Positions 35,474-44,728 of a DNA stretch of 64,000 nt are shown here, piece after piece (the stretch's first letter is position 1; the number at the start of each line of letters is the position of its first letter). Source of the DNA: Erythrobacter sp. (GTDB lineage: Bacteria; Pseudomonadota; Alphaproteobacteria; Sphingomonadales; Sphingomonadaceae); contig PNJY01000002.1 in the NCBI GenBank assembly GCA_013822125.1, forward strand, positions 1 through 64,000. Reading direction: 5' to 3'. A model generated the notes under the pieces. It had not been told where the DNA came from. It saw only the letters and a program-made list of their open reading frames with translations, and did not search any database. The position numbers and the translations under genes were made by a program.

Positions 35474-35782
35474 ATGACCATCCCCGACCGCATCATCCGG
35501 CTGCGAACCGTTCTGGAGAGCACCGGTCTGTCGCGCTCGACCGTCTATCGCAAGATCGCCGAAGGCACATTCCCTCCGCAGATCAAGCTCGGAGTCCATG
35601 GAGCAGGCTGGCGCGAGTCCGAGATCAATCGCTGGATCGCCGATCCGGTCAGCTATCGCCTGGATGGGGCCGAACATCGCCCGAAGACCAGGGCTCAAGC
35701 CGCTTTTTTGCCCGCTTTGGCTTTGCTCTGGACATGCCTGCTAACAAGAGCGACCTTGTCACTGGGCTTCTTCGCGCAATAG
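35474..35782 (+). CDS. AlpA-family transcriptional regulator
   Basis: 102 residues from ATG 35474. The first 65 residues form a MerR-like helix-turn-helix of the AlpA type (LESTGLSRSTVYRKIAEGTF, then GWRESEINRWI). AlpA proteins activate integrase or excision in P4-like elements. The remaining 35 residues read through the antisense end of the integrase gene and are probably non-conserved. It is convergent with the integrase and overlaps its last 88 bases. Confidence 0.82.
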   Translation: MTIPDRIIRLRTVLESTGLSRSTVYRKIAEGTFPPQIKLGVHGAGWRESEINRWIADPVSYRLDGAEHRPKTRAQAAFLPALALLWTCLLTRATLSLGFFAQ

Positions 35783-36927
35783 ACCGCCCATGCTTCCATC
35801 AGTTTGCGCCGCTTGTCGAACAGATCGCCGCGCCGATAAGCGGCCTCGGCCTTGTTGCCGATGGTATGCGCCAGCGCCATCTCGCAGACTTCGTGGGGAA
35901 AGCTGGTGGTCTCCGATGCCCAGTCACGGAAGGTCGAACGGAAGCCATGGACGGTGATGTCGGCTTTCATCCGGCGCAGCAGCATCGCCATCGCCATCGA
36001 GGACAATGGCCTCCTCGGCCTGGGGCCGGGAAAGACGAAGCCTTCGGTGCCGAGTGTCTGCATGGCCTCGACGATTTCCATTGCGCGCGATGACAGGGGA
36101 ATGCGGTGCTCACGCCCCGCCTTCATCCGCGCAGCAGGGATCGTCCAGAATTTCTTCTCAAGATCGATCTCATTCCACTGAGCGCCCAGCACCTCGCCCG
36201 AACGCGCGGCGGTCAGGATGGTGAACTCCAGCGCCAGCGCCGCCACTGCGCTGCGTCCACGCAGGTCCGCCATGAAGCCGGGCAGCGCGTCATAGAGCAT
36301 TGCCGCATGATGGCCGCGCGACAGCCGCTGACGCTTGGGCAGGAGCTGGTCGAGATGCCCGCGCCAGCGCGCCGGGTTCTCGCCAGAACGGTGGCCTTTG
36401 GCCTTGGCGGCATCGAGGACATTCTCGATCCGGCCGCGCAGCCGCTCGGCGGTCTCGGGCGTGCGCTTCCACAGGGCTTGCAGCACGTCGAGCACATCCT
36501 GTGTCGCAACCTCGTTCACCGGCTTGCCGCGTATCGGTTTGGCATAGGTGGTCAGGGTCATCTTCCACTGCGCCGCATGTTTGGCATTGCGCCACGACGG
36601 TGACATCGCCTCCACATAAGCATCGGCGCATTCGCCGAAGGTCGGGATATGGTCATCCCTGGCGCGCTCGGCCTTGGGATTGCCGCCTGCCGCCAGCATC
36701 GCCCGAAGCTTTCCCGCTTCGGTCCGCGCATGGGCAAGCGACAGGTCGCGCCCGCCGCCAAGGCCCAGCTCGGTGCGCTTGCCACCGCGCGCATACATGA
36801 AAATCCAGCGCCGCCGTCCATGCTGGTCGATGAACAGATAGAGCCCGCCGCCATCGGAATGGCGTCCGGGCGTCTTCAGCTTCGCCGCCTGCGCTGCGCT
36901 CAGCTTGTTAAGGGCTCGTCCCGCCAT
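35695..36927 (-). CDS. P4-type tyrosine integrase
   Basis: 410 residues from ATG 36927, preceded by GGGAG 8 bases upstream; a TTG at 36933 is less likely. The N-terminal DUF4102 arm-binding domain (SDGGGLYLFIDQHGRRRWIF) is followed by the SAM-like core-binding domain (about 95-190) and the catalytic domain with Arg in TAARSGEV (about 242), HGFRSTFRDW (His 327, Arg 330), His 354 in LAHTIGN and the nucleophile Tyr 364 in AEAAYRRGD. All catalytic residues are present. The gene reads away from the nearby att site at 37093, with the arm-like repeats (36939-36960) directly in its promoter. Confidence 0.95.
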   Translation of the reverse strand: MAGRALNKLSAAQAAKLKTPGRHSDGGGLYLFIDQHGRRRWIFMYARGGKRTELGLGGGRDLSLAHARTEAGKLRAMLAAGGNPKAERARDDHIPTFGECADAYVEAMSPSWRNAKHAAQWKMTLTTYAKPIRGKPVNEVATQDVLDVLQALWKRTPETAERLRGRIENVLDAAKAKGHRSGENPARWRGHLDQLLPKRQRLSRGHHAAMLYDALPGFMADLRGRSAVAALALEFTILTAARSGEVLGAQWNEIDLEKKFWTIPAARMKAGREHRIPLSSRAMEIVEAMQTLGTEGFVFPGPRPRRPLSSMAMAMLLRRMKADITVHGFRSTFRDWASETTSFPHEVCEMALAHTIGNKAEAAYRRGDLFDKRRKLMEAWAVYCAKKPSDKVALVSRHVQSKAKAGKKAA

Positions 36928-36938
36928 AATCAAACTCC

Positions 36939-36960
36939 CGGTCCCACTTTCGGTCCCACT
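36939..36960 (+). repeat. Right direct-repeat pair, probable integrase arm-binding sites
   Basis: Two exact copies of cggtcccact start at 36939 and 36951, a 12-bp period. They match the pair at 179-200 in sequence, spacing and orientation. They begin 12 bases upstream of the integrase start, so integrase binding could also repress its own gene. Confidence 0.62.
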
Positions 36961-37092
36961 TCATAAGCGGGATAGGGTGACATGTCCAGAAATGAAGCGG
37001 AACGACTATTCCTCACAAATCTCTAAAATTACGTGGTATATCAAAGCACTGCGACACCATATGAAATTCCATGAAACCCATAGTTCGGCGGA

Positions 37093-37106
37093 CACCCTCT
37101 CCGCCA
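37093..37106 (+). repeat. attR of the first island unit (tRNA-Ser 3' end copy)
   Basis: Exact 14-base copy (caccctctccgcca) of the 3' end of the tRNA-Ser gene at 111-124, located 166 bases upstream of the integrase start. The preceding bases do not match the tRNA T arm, so this is an att duplication and not a second tRNA gene. Confidence 0.8.
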
Positions 37107-37882
37107 TTATTCAGTTAAATTATTGAAATGCAAAGATGAAAAGTGATAAGGAGTCTGTGAAATCGCACTCTCCCCAATCTGTGCTACAAACTCTTGCCAA
37201 TGCGCATGATAGCAGTTCGCAAGATTGATGTGATATGATTGGCCAATGTCCGCGATTCCTGATCCGATATCCAATGTTGCACCACTGTCAGGCTGGAACC
37301 GATCCTCAGTGAAGTGAACACGCGGCGAGGGGCGTGCTTCACCACTTCACAGTCGTCGAGCAGGCGGTCTCTGAGTGCTAGCTTGAACTTCACGCAGCAT
37401 GTCCCGAACGGGCGGCAACCCGCCTTGCAGGACTCAAACGTGACGGGCAGAAGTTGTCGGCCCAGGTCGGTAACCTGCGCAAGACTGTCGAGGCGCGCTA
37501 GAAGCCTGCCGGGAGAGCTTCGACCCCCAGCTCCAAGCCTCGCGGTTCGGCACTTCTTTGCTTCAAAGTTGGTGCGACACGTTGCAATATGCTGCGGCTG
37601 GCGCGTCCGTTTCGCACCCGAACTCGGCATTTCGAACGGGCATTAGAAACCGCAAAAGCGGACATTCTGTTGACGCGACCGCTATCACCGGGATGTCGGG
37701 CGATCCGGATCGTCCGATTGTGGGCACGAGTATGCAAAATCACACTCTACATCTCGCTCAACATCGCGAGTGCCGCGGGCTGATGAAACGCTTCGCACCA
37801 AGACATTGGGTATTCAAAGTTCGTCCGGCTGCAAACCTCTAGCCCTAGGAAGTGGTAAGCCGGTTGCTCGCGAATAGTTGTC
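37107..37882. other. Left end of the second island unit; no supported gene
   Basis: This 776-base stretch follows the att copy. A minus-strand frame of 148 codons (37184-37630) is open but I do not recognise it, and it has unusual Cys and Arg content. At 37182-37194 tgctacaaactct resembles the repeat tgctacaaagtct at 44581 near the other end of this unit. Between about 37640 and 37880 I see nothing. Confidence 0.4.
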
Positions 37883-40800
37883 CTAATATGAGCCATCCAT
37901 GGTGCAACCGGATTGCGTCAGGGCAGCCTCAATCGGAAGGTTGCCTAGGAGAAGCCGGTCAACCGCTGGCTCGCCCGCTTTCCCGCTCGCCCGCCTCAGG
38001 ACCCGTACAAAATCCAGCGACCGAACCGGTCGACCGACCGGTCCTGCCTTTGCGGCAAGCTCGTGTAGCGCGCTCACAATGGGCCCATCGCCCAGCCGCG
38101 ACCGCAAGCAAGCAAAAGCCAATGTTGCACGCGAGTACATGTCCTCGGTATCCTCGGCATCTATCAGCGGCGTTGAGATCTCGGTCGGGACAAGCCGCGC
38201 GTGTGCGAAGCGGTCTGCTTCCCAGGCGACCAGCGCCTGCATCGCCTTGGCGCCATAGCGCCGCTCGACCATCACCAGTTCGGCATATTTCGCGAGCGAT
38301 TCGACCAGGAAGGCTCGTTCTTCCGGAATGCCATAGCCGATGAGATGACCGAACCACTGGTGCGCGGTTTCATGAACCGCGCGGCGATAGGCTTGGTCGA
38401 ACCCGGCATCGGGGGCGGGATCGGCCCGGAACCCGCCGCGGTGCGAGATCAGCATTGCCTGCGGCACGGCAAATCCGGTGGAACCAATCCCAGGGGCAGC
38501 GATCAGGCGCAAGGTCTTGCCGGGATATGGCGCCACTTCGCGGTCAAGCCAGACCAGGGTATCGCGCATGCCCAAAAGGTTGGGATCGTCTGCCGCGATC
38601 GGGCCGGGCGCATGGATTTCGGCTTTCAACGCTCCTGCTTGCCACCGGCGCGGCGCCCAGGACACTGCAAAGAACATCGGCGCATTGCGGATCGCGCGAT
38701 CGGTGCGGAAGTGGAAGTGGCTGCGACCGCTTTCGCTCCAGCTGCGGACGAACTCGCCGGGAGCCACGCCATGGCGCCCGCGCGGCACCGTGATGACGGT
38801 TTCAAACCGCGCCTGATGTGCTGCAAGGCCCGATTCGCTTGTACCCAGTCGCGAGGGTGGTACGATTTTCATGGGTGGCAAGCCGAATCGCGCTCGGCGT
38901 GCTGGATCGCGCAAGACAAACTCGCGCTGAAAGCCAATTACGGGCAGGACCTGGAACGCGGGAATCGACGCAAATTGCGGTCGAAGGATCAACAGGCTTT
39001 CGGAGTTGGCCAGCACCGAGCGCGTAATGCGGGCGGTGAAGCGCAGGTTTCGCGTGTCGCCCGGCTGCATCGGCTGGACGAGGCGGAACCCGGTCTGGCC
39101 AGCACTTTCGTCTCGAAATTCCGAAATTGCCCCGGCGATCGCGACCTTGCCCGTCACGTCGATCAGGTTGCGTCCAACCAGAATCCGCTCGATCGGTTGG
39201 TTGGTTCGATTGACCAGTTGCAACGCCACGCGCAAGTCCGCGCTGTGGCCATCATCGCCGAAATCGACGAAGGATTGCACTTCGGCAATGTGCGGTTGGG
39301 GCCGGCTCTGCCAGTGGCTATACCGTCGTTCATAATCGGCTCGACGCCTGGCATTTTCATCTGCGCTGATCAGGGCAGAGTCGCCCATAAGGGTGCGGTG
39401 GATGGCGAAACCCTGCCATACGCCGCCAGCCAGCAACACCACGGCGGCAAGTGCGGCCGGGTGAAGCAGCGCCTTGCGCATCGACGCTTGCCGGTAGGGT
39501 ACGCCGCGGTGATGGACCCGAACCGCAATGACCAGCCCAGCGGTGCAGATCGCCGCCCAGAACAGTGCAAATGGCAGCAGCACAGCCCAGTTTGCGCCAA
39601 GGCCCAGTACATGATCGGGCATGGCCAGGGGCATGGCCAACGGCTTCCACAACGGATGGATCAGACCCATCGAGGGAGCAAGACTGCTGTGGCCCAGCAC
39701 CACGAGCGCAAAACCGATCAGGTTGCCCGCCATGCGCGAACGGACCGCGCCATGCACGGCAACGAACGCAGTGGCACCGAGCAGCAGGCCGGGCAGGGCT
39801 TGGGCGCCCTGCTCGAGATACTCGCGTGGCTCGGCAGGCGATTGCGCTATGAACTGGGCGACGAGCACAACCAGCATGGTGAAAGAAAGCAGGACCAGCG
39901 CAACCAGCCACAGGCAGACGAGTTGTGCGGCGAGGAACCGCCACGAGGGATAGGGCGCGGCGGCCGTCAGGTCCGCCATTCCGGTGGCACTGCCCATCCG
40001 GCCGGTGCGATCGGCCGCGTAGAGCAGCAGAAGTGCGCCCATCGGCGGAACGAGGTCCCACATCACGCGGTTCAGTGCGTCGCGGCTGTCGGGGACCATG
40101 ACGGCGAGCGGTTCGGCATAGTCCATGCCGGTGAGCACCTCCGGGAAGACCAGGAACGCCCAGCCAGCCAGCGCCAGCAGGAAGAACTTGTCGAGCACGG
40201 TCCAGCGCAGCAACAGCGCAAGTTGGCCGGGCGCACTCAAAAGAGCTGCCAGATGAGGCAACCTGCGGCCTGGTCGGCTAGAAGCATTCTCGCGTGCCGG
40301 AACGAGTGCCGGGATCTCGGAAATGCGGCGGACGAGCAGATAGCACATCCCCAACCAAGCAATACGGCCAAGTCCGATCACAATCTCTCGCGAATGGGCC
40401 GGCGCCGCCGGGCTGACAATCGCGGTGATGGCATAGGGGTCGGCCAACATCATTGCTGCACGCAGCGGCTCCCAGGCCACGAAGCTGCCGGCAATCAGCG
40501 GTGTGCCGGTTAGCGTCCCCAGCCCGACATAGGTCAGCCAGCCGAAGGCGGCGGCCAGATAGACCATGCTCGCCTTGCCCGTCGCGCAGCTCACACGGGC
40601 AAGAACGCAGGCCCAGATTACACAGGCGGGCAGATGGACCAGCGCCAGCAGGCTCGCCGCCTGTAACGCCATCGCGCCAAGCTGGCCGGGATGATCTATC
40701 GCCAGCATACCGACAATCGCCGCCTGTTGCCCGGCGCAGATGCCGGTCAGCAGGGCGGCGCAGCTGCCCAGCCGCACGGCCAGCCAGGCGCGCGGTGTTT

Positions 40801-41071
40801 GTGGGTAGGCGGCGAAAAGGTCGCTCATCCCATGTTCCACTTCGCGCAGGTAGAACACCGGCGCGAGCGCGCCGGCCACGAAAGGCAGCACGAAGGCGGG
40901 GATGAACAGGTTAAGCCGTACCAGCGCTTCGAACAGTTCGCGTTCGTTGCGGGGCGCTTCCTGGCCTGCGGCGAGCGCGACGAGCACGATCGTCCCAAAC
41001 GCGACGATCCAGACCAACGGATGCCATCGCGCGATCAGCCATTCGCCGTGCCAGTCGATGCGGGTCAACAT
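37883..41071 (-). CDS. ABC transporter permease fused to M1-family peptidase
   Basis: 1062 residues. Residues 1-560 hold about a dozen membrane helices in two sets (VWIVAFGTIVLVALAAG, ALLLLYAADRTGRMG, ALVLLSFTMLVVLVAQFI), like ABC-2 permeases. After about 560 comes a soluble, probably periplasmic part ending in a gluzincin domain. The zinc motif is VHETAHQWFGHLIGYGIPEE (HExxH near residue 900) with the second-shell VESLAKYAEL glutamate 18 residues on, as in M1 aminopeptidases. It overlaps the ATPase gene by 7 bases. Such permease/peptidase fusions are known in xanthomonads and sphingomonads; the substrate is unknown, probably a peptide. Confidence 0.85.
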   Translation of the reverse strand: MLTRIDWHGEWLIARWHPLVWIVAFGTIVLVALAAGQEAPRNERELFEALVRLNLFIPAFVLPFVAGALAPVFYLREVEHGMSDLFAAYPQTPRAWLAVRLGSCAALLTGICAGQQAAIVGMLAIDHPGQLGAMALQAASLLALVHLPACVIWACVLARVSCATGKASMVYLAAAFGWLTYVGLGTLTGTPLIAGSFVAWEPLRAAMMLADPYAITAIVSPAAPAHSREIVIGLGRIAWLGMCYLLVRRISEIPALVPARENASSRPGRRLPHLAALLSAPGQLALLLRWTVLDKFFLLALAGWAFLVFPEVLTGMDYAEPLAVMVPDSRDALNRVMWDLVPPMGALLLLYAADRTGRMGSATGMADLTAAAPYPSWRFLAAQLVCLWLVALVLLSFTMLVVLVAQFIAQSPAEPREYLEQGAQALPGLLLGATAFVAVHGAVRSRMAGNLIGFALVVLGHSSLAPSMGLIHPLWKPLAMPLAMPDHVLGLGANWAVLLPFALFWAAICTAGLVIAVRVHHRGVPYRQASMRKALLHPAALAAVVLLAGGVWQGFAIHRTLMGDSALISADENARRRADYERRYSHWQSRPQPHIAEVQSFVDFGDDGHSADLRVALQLVNRTNQPIERILVGRNLIDVTGKVAIAGAISEFRDESAGQTGFRLVQPMQPGDTRNLRFTARITRSVLANSESLLILRPQFASIPAFQVLPVIGFQREFVLRDPARRARFGLPPMKIVPPSRLGTSESGLAAHQARFETVITVPRGRHGVAPGEFVRSWSESGRSHFHFRTDRAIRNAPMFFAVSWAPRRWQAGALKAEIHAPGPIAADDPNLLGMRDTLVWLDREVAPYPGKTLRLIAAPGIGSTGFAVPQAMLISHRGGFRADPAPDAGFDQAYRRAVHETAHQWFGHLIGYGIPEERAFLVESLAKYAELVMVERRYGAKAMQALVAWEADRFAHARLVPTEISTPLIDAEDTEDMYSRATLAFACLRSRLGDGPIVSALHELAAKAGPVGRPVRSLDFVRVLRRASGKAGEPAVDRLLLGNLPIEAALTQSGCTMDGSY

Positions 41072-41928
41072 GGCCGGTTGCCCTGAAGCTCGAGGAAGTA
41101 TCGGTCTTCAAGGCTGGGGGCCGCGGGCACGAACGGCTCACCGGGGTGGCTGTCTGCGAAATAGCGGTGCACCGGGGTGCCGCTCCTAAAGGCAGTACTG
41201 AGGCGCATGGCTGGCGATTTCGGCGAAGCGGCAGTCGGGGATTCCCAAATCCGCCCGACGAGTTCCTGCACCAGCGTTGCAGTCGCTCCCCGGGCTACCA
41301 CCTTGCCGCCCTGCATGATCGCAACTTCGCGGCAGAGTTGCTCGACATCATCGACGATGTGGGTCGAAAGCAACACGGCCCGCTCGCCACTGAGTTGGCT
41401 AAGCAGATTGTAGAGCCGCATCCGCTCTTCCGGGTCGAGCCCGGCCGTCGGTTCGTCGAGGATCAGCAAGGCCGGATCGCCCAGCAGAGCCTGCGCGATC
41501 CCGAAGCGCTGGCGCATTCCCCCAGAAAAGGTCGTCACCGCTCGTCCGGCATGGGCAGCAAGGTTGGTGAGGTCGAGCAGATTTTCGATCCGGCGCACGG
41601 TGGCAGCATCATCAGGCAAGCCTTTGAGCACCGCCATGTGGCGCAGCATGGTTTTACAACTGGCGTGCGGATAGGCGCCGAACGATTGCGGCAGGTAACC
41701 GAGGCGGCGGCGGAGCGCCACCGGATCGGCAAGCACATCGACCCCGTCGAACATGATCGTGCCGCAGTCCAGTAACTGAATCGCCGCCAGCGTACGCATC
41801 AGCGTACTCTTGCCTGCGCCGTTTGGGCCGAGCAGTCCGAACATGCCGACCGGGATCGACAGATCGATCCCGTCCAGCGCCGTGACCCCGCCACGATAGG
41901 TTTTGCCAAGATTGCGAACTTCCAGCAT
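41065..41928 (-). CDS. ABC transporter ATP-binding protein
   Basis: 287 residues from ATG 41928, with GGAGG 6 bases upstream; the frame further upstream is not conserved. Walker A LLGPNGAGKSTLMRTL, Q-loop LGYLPQSFG, signature TFSGGMRQRFGIAQ, Walker B ALLILDEPTAGLD and the H-loop LLSTHIVDD are complete. It pairs with the permease/peptidase downstream. The regulatory genes lie divergent, 194 bases away. Confidence 0.95.
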   Translation of the reverse strand: MLEVRNLGKTYRGGVTALDGIDLSIPVGMFGLLGPNGAGKSTLMRTLAAIQLLDCGTIMFDGVDVLADPVALRRRLGYLPQSFGAYPHASCKTMLRHMAVLKGLPDDAATVRRIENLLDLTNLAAHAGRAVTTFSGGMRQRFGIAQALLGDPALLILDEPTAGLDPEERMRLYNLLSQLSGERAVLLSTHIVDDVEQLCREVAIMQGGKVVARGATATLVQELVGRIWESPTAASPKSPAMRLSTAFRSGTPVHRYFADSHPGEPFVPAAPSLEDRYFLELQGNRPC

Positions 41929-42003
41929 GGTGCCTCCGGTCTTGTCGTTCGCGGCTGGCGCTGGTGCGGCGTGGACGCAATCGACCAATGGCCAGGGCCG
42001 GAT

Positions 42004-42055
42004 TTGCCGTGACGAACTGCCGCAAGCGGGTATTTGCCGACATTCGTCACGGCAA
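42004..42055. promoter_or_regulatory. 13-bp inverted repeat in the divergent promoter, candidate LytTR operator
   Basis: ttgccgtgacgaa (42004-42016) and its exact reverse complement ttcgtcacggcaa (42043-42055) are separated by 26 bases. They lie midway between the divergent ATPase and kinase genes. Spacing of the two arms' centres is 39 bases, close to four helical turns, so a dimer on one face of DNA could bind both. The adjacent LytTR regulator is the obvious ligand. Confidence 0.5.
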
Positions 42056-42122
42056 TCGAGTCGTTCGTCATCTATGGGTGCCAATCGGCCGCCATAGCGG
42101 CCAGCACCAAGCGGCAGTGAGG

Positions 42123-43616
42123 ATGTGGGAGCTTGTGAAGCGGGTAGGGGAACTTTTGCAAAGCCGCTTTCTGCTTCAGGCCATGCCGGTCCTGGTGGCG
42201 ATGCTCGTCATTGTGCTGCCGGACCACAGCACTGGCGCCGATCCCGATTGGGGTCGACTGATCTGGCGTACCGGCAATGTCGGCGCCCTGCTGTTGCCCG
42301 CGCTTGCCGCCCATCTGGCGGCTTGCAGCTTGCGGCCCTGGCCCGCCGCACTGGTCTGGTTTGCCGGCTTCGTTGCCTACCCCACTGTATTCGCCTTTAT
42401 GGCTGGCAGCGTCACATTGCCGGTATGGCAATGGGTCCTTGTAGCAGGGTTCAGCCTGGCCTTCCTGCTGCTTCACCCCGGAGCGCGCGGGCGGCACGAC
42501 TTGCCGAATGTCAACGTGCCGCCGATTCTGCGCCTGCCTATCACGCTCGACGGCACGATTGCCGCACTGCTCGGCGTGTGGGTGCTGAGCGCCACATCGC
42601 TTCTCGCCTCGACCCAGGACGCAGTGCGCAACCAGCCGCTGCGAGTGTGGGTGGATTGGCAGCGAATCGCGGCTGAGCCGGGCGAGACGCTGTGGTACCT
42701 CGCTCAGTTTACCGTGCTCGCGGTAGTATTCTTCGGATGGTACTGGGTTTGCCGCTATGTATTGGTGCGCCGGGTGCTGCGCCAGAAGGGCATCGTTCCC
42801 TTAGCGTTTGCGGTGGTGGCATTTGTGGCTGTGGGCACGCCCGTGGCGATGGGCATCGCCTTGCAGATGCCGCTGAATATCCCGGAGTGGACTCTGCTTC
42901 CTTCCGAGAACCATAACCCCTTCGATCCCGACAATTACCGCTTTGCCATGTGGATTTCTGCGATCCTGCTGCCGATTATCCTGACGGTCGAGAGATTGTT
43001 GGCCGAGCAGTCCGAGGCTGGCACCCGGCACGAACGGGTTCGGGCCGAACTGCACTTGCTGCAACAACAGATCAATCCGCACTTCCTGTTCAATACCTTG
43101 AACACGCTCTACGCACTGTGCCTGAAGGACCGGGCCGAAAGCGCCGCGGCCGTCATCAAGCTTTCGGACCTGCTGCGATATGTGGTTTATCGCGGCCAGA
43201 GCAGCCTTGTCAGCCTTGATGACGAAGTCGATTACCTCAGGAACTACCTCGATCTGCAGCAGCTGCGTTTCGGCCATCGCTGCGCACTGCACGCGAAATG
43301 GCCCGAAGCCGGGACCGGGCTTGGGTTGCCACCGCTGCTTCTGATCATGCTGCTCGAAAATGCGTTCAAACACGGGGTGGAGCCGGTTGACGGAGCCTGC
43401 GAAGTGCAGGTCATGGCGGCGATTGAAGGTCGGCGACTCCACTTCGAATGCATGAACCCGCTACCCTCAGGACAACTGTCCGGCACGCCCGGCATGGGTC
43501 TAGCAAATCTGCGTCGACGGCTGGAATTGCTCTTCGGCCAGAATTTTCACCTTTCGACCGAACAGGCAGACGGGTTTTGGCGGGCACGCCTCGAATTGGA
43601 CCTTGAACCGTGCTGA
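42123..43616 (+). CDS. LytS-type sensor histidine kinase
   Basis: 497 residues from ATG 42123; the frame upstream lies in the promoter region. The first 290 residues hold about seven membrane helices. The His_kinase domain has LHLLQQQINPHFLFNTLNTL with the phospho-accepting His at about residue 320, and the ATP-binding lid (LLENAFKHGVEP, then GMGLANLRRRL). The membrane-buried sensor suggests sensing of a membrane or peptide signal, as in LytS and similar kinases. It overlaps the regulator gene by 7 bases. Confidence 0.93.
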   Translation: MWELVKRVGELLQSRFLLQAMPVLVAMLVIVLPDHSTGADPDWGRLIWRTGNVGALLLPALAAHLAACSLRPWPAALVWFAGFVAYPTVFAFMAGSVTLPVWQWVLVAGFSLAFLLLHPGARGRHDLPNVNVPPILRLPITLDGTIAALLGVWVLSATSLLASTQDAVRNQPLRVWVDWQRIAAEPGETLWYLAQFTVLAVVFFGWYWVCRYVLVRRVLRQKGIVPLAFAVVAFVAVGTPVAMGIALQMPLNIPEWTLLPSENHNPFDPDNYRFAMWISAILLPIILTVERLLAEQSEAGTRHERVRAELHLLQQQINPHFLFNTLNTLYALCLKDRAESAAAVIKLSDLLRYVVYRGQSSLVSLDDEVDYLRNYLDLQQLRFGHRCALHAKWPEAGTGLGLPPLLLIMLLENAFKHGVEPVDGACEVQVMAAIEGRRLHFECMNPLPSGQLSGTPGMGLANLRRRLELLFGQNFHLSTEQADGFWRARLELDLEPC

Positions 43617-44293
43617 GAGTGCTGATCGTCGATGACGAGCCCCTTGCGCACGATGTGCTGGCCCACCATTGCCGCGCCGAACCCGACATTGCGATCGTCG
43701 CCCACTGCCTGAACGCAGCCGAGGCGCTGGCCCAGCTCGAGACCAGTGCTGTCGACCTCATGTTTCTCGATATCCGGATGCCGCTGTTCGGCGGGCTGGA
43801 TCTGCTGCGCGGCCTGCGTGCACCGCCTCTTACGATCATCGTCAGCGCCCATCACGAGCACGCGCTCGACGGGTTCGAGCTCGACGTGGTCGACTATCTG
43901 GTAAAGCCCGTGAGCGCAAAGCGATTCCAGGCAGCCTTGGGCAAGGTCCGCCGCCGCATGGCCGAGCGGCCGGTGGTCGGACAGGAGAGCCCGGACGACC
44001 TGGTCCTCAAGGTCGACCGGGCGTTGCGGCGGTTCCGGCTTGATGAGATTTCCTGCTTCGAAGCGCAGGGCAATTTCGTGAATGCCGTCGGCGACTGGGG
44101 CGCCGCTCTGGCGACGGTGACGCTGAAGAACTTGAGCGAGCTTCTCCCTGCCGATCGCTTTGTCCGAATCCATCGCAGTTACATCATCAACCGCGACAGG
44201 ATTGTTGAGCAACACCATGACAAGGTGCGGCTCAGCGATGGTCGCGTAATCCCGATTGGTCGATCCTATCGCGATGTGCGGCTACTCAAATAG
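43610..44293 (+). CDS. LytTR-family response regulator
   Basis: 227 residues. The receiver domain has acidic residues in VLIVDDEP, the phospho-Asp 54 in DLMFLDIRMP and Lys in DYLVKPVS. The LytTR DNA-binding domain fills the C-terminal 100 residues (DEISCFEAQGNFVNAV, RFVRIHRSYIINRDRI). Translationally coupled to the kinase. The likely target is the divergent ABC/peptidase operon. Confidence 0.95.
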   Translation: MLRVLIVDDEPLAHDVLAHHCRAEPDIAIVAHCLNAAEALAQLETSAVDLMFLDIRMPLFGGLDLLRGLRAPPLTIIVSAHHEHALDGFELDVVDYLVKPVSAKRFQAALGKVRRRMAERPVVGQESPDDLVLKVDRALRRFRLDEISCFEAQGNFVNAVGDWGAALATVTLKNLSELLPADRFVRIHRSYIINRDRIVEQHHDKVRLSDGRVIPIGRSYRDVRLLK

Positions 44294-44580
44294 CCACGGT
44301 CAGCGCGTCACTACGAGACAATGCATGGCAGGCTTCAACGATCTGCGGGCATGCGAAGTGGTATTTGCCGATTTTTGAACCGACGGCCTTTTTCAGAAAA
44401 CGGCGCAGCTTATGCGTATGTCCGCCTCGTTGGCGAGTCTGGACCCCACGAACCAGCCGATCGAATGGCAGCTCTAACTCATGCCGCATCCAAAGCTGGC
44501 CAGTCGGCTATGGTCCTATTGCGGGCATAGATTGCATCCATTGACGTGACGTTTGGACAGCGCTGGGTAACGGGCGACCT

Positions 44581-44605
44581 TGCTACAAAGTCTGCTACAG
44601 ATTCT
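44581..44605 (+). repeat. Arm-like direct repeats at the right end of the second unit
   Basis: tgctacaaagtct (44581) is followed 12 bases later by tgctacagattct (44593). The 12-bp period is the same as in the first unit, but the sequence differs. A single related copy is at 37182. The rest of 44294-44728 has no gene I can support. Confidence 0.5.
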
Positions 44606-44660
44606 GGAATTAGGATCGTTCATAATATTGAAAATAGGCAGTAAATTTGAAGCGGTGTAA

Positions 44661-44679
44661 AATCCCACCCCCTCCGCCA
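44661..44679 (+). repeat. Second attR: imperfect copy of the tRNA-Ser 3' end
   Basis: Nineteen bases (aatcccaccccctccgcca) match the tRNA 3' end at 106-124 with a single T-to-C change. No acceptor, D or anticodon arm precedes it, so it is an att copy and not a tRNA gene. It marks the outer edge of the tandem island and the start of ordinary chromosome. Confidence 0.75.
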
Positions 44680-44728
44680 GTTTCTTCATTTGTCGAAATA
44701 GCCGGGCAGTGCCCCGGGATCGCTCCGG

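Larger units (their letters stand above)
37107..44679. mobile_element. Second, integrase-less island unit in tandem
   Basis: The unit is bounded by two tRNA-Ser att copies and carries a self-contained ABC-permease/peptidase and LytS/LytTR module. It has no recombinase. Its arm-like repeats differ from those of the first unit, so it was probably brought in by a different integrase, now lost, before the first unit inserted next to the tRNA. It could still be carried along if recombination occurs between the outermost att sites. Confidence 0.55.

Noticed and set aside
37184..37630. A 148-residue gene in the gap of the second unit
   Set aside because: No recognisable motif, odd Cys/Arg content and no clear ribosome site. 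It is mentioned only as part of the gap.
38201..40513. 770-codon plus-strand frame over the permease/peptidase gene
   Set aside because: Antisense to a gene with clear membrane helices and an HExxH motif. Composition is shadow-like.
44641..44679. A second tRNA-Ser gene
   Set aside because: Only the 3' 19 bases match. D arm, anticodon arm and acceptor 5' strand are absent, so it is an att copy.
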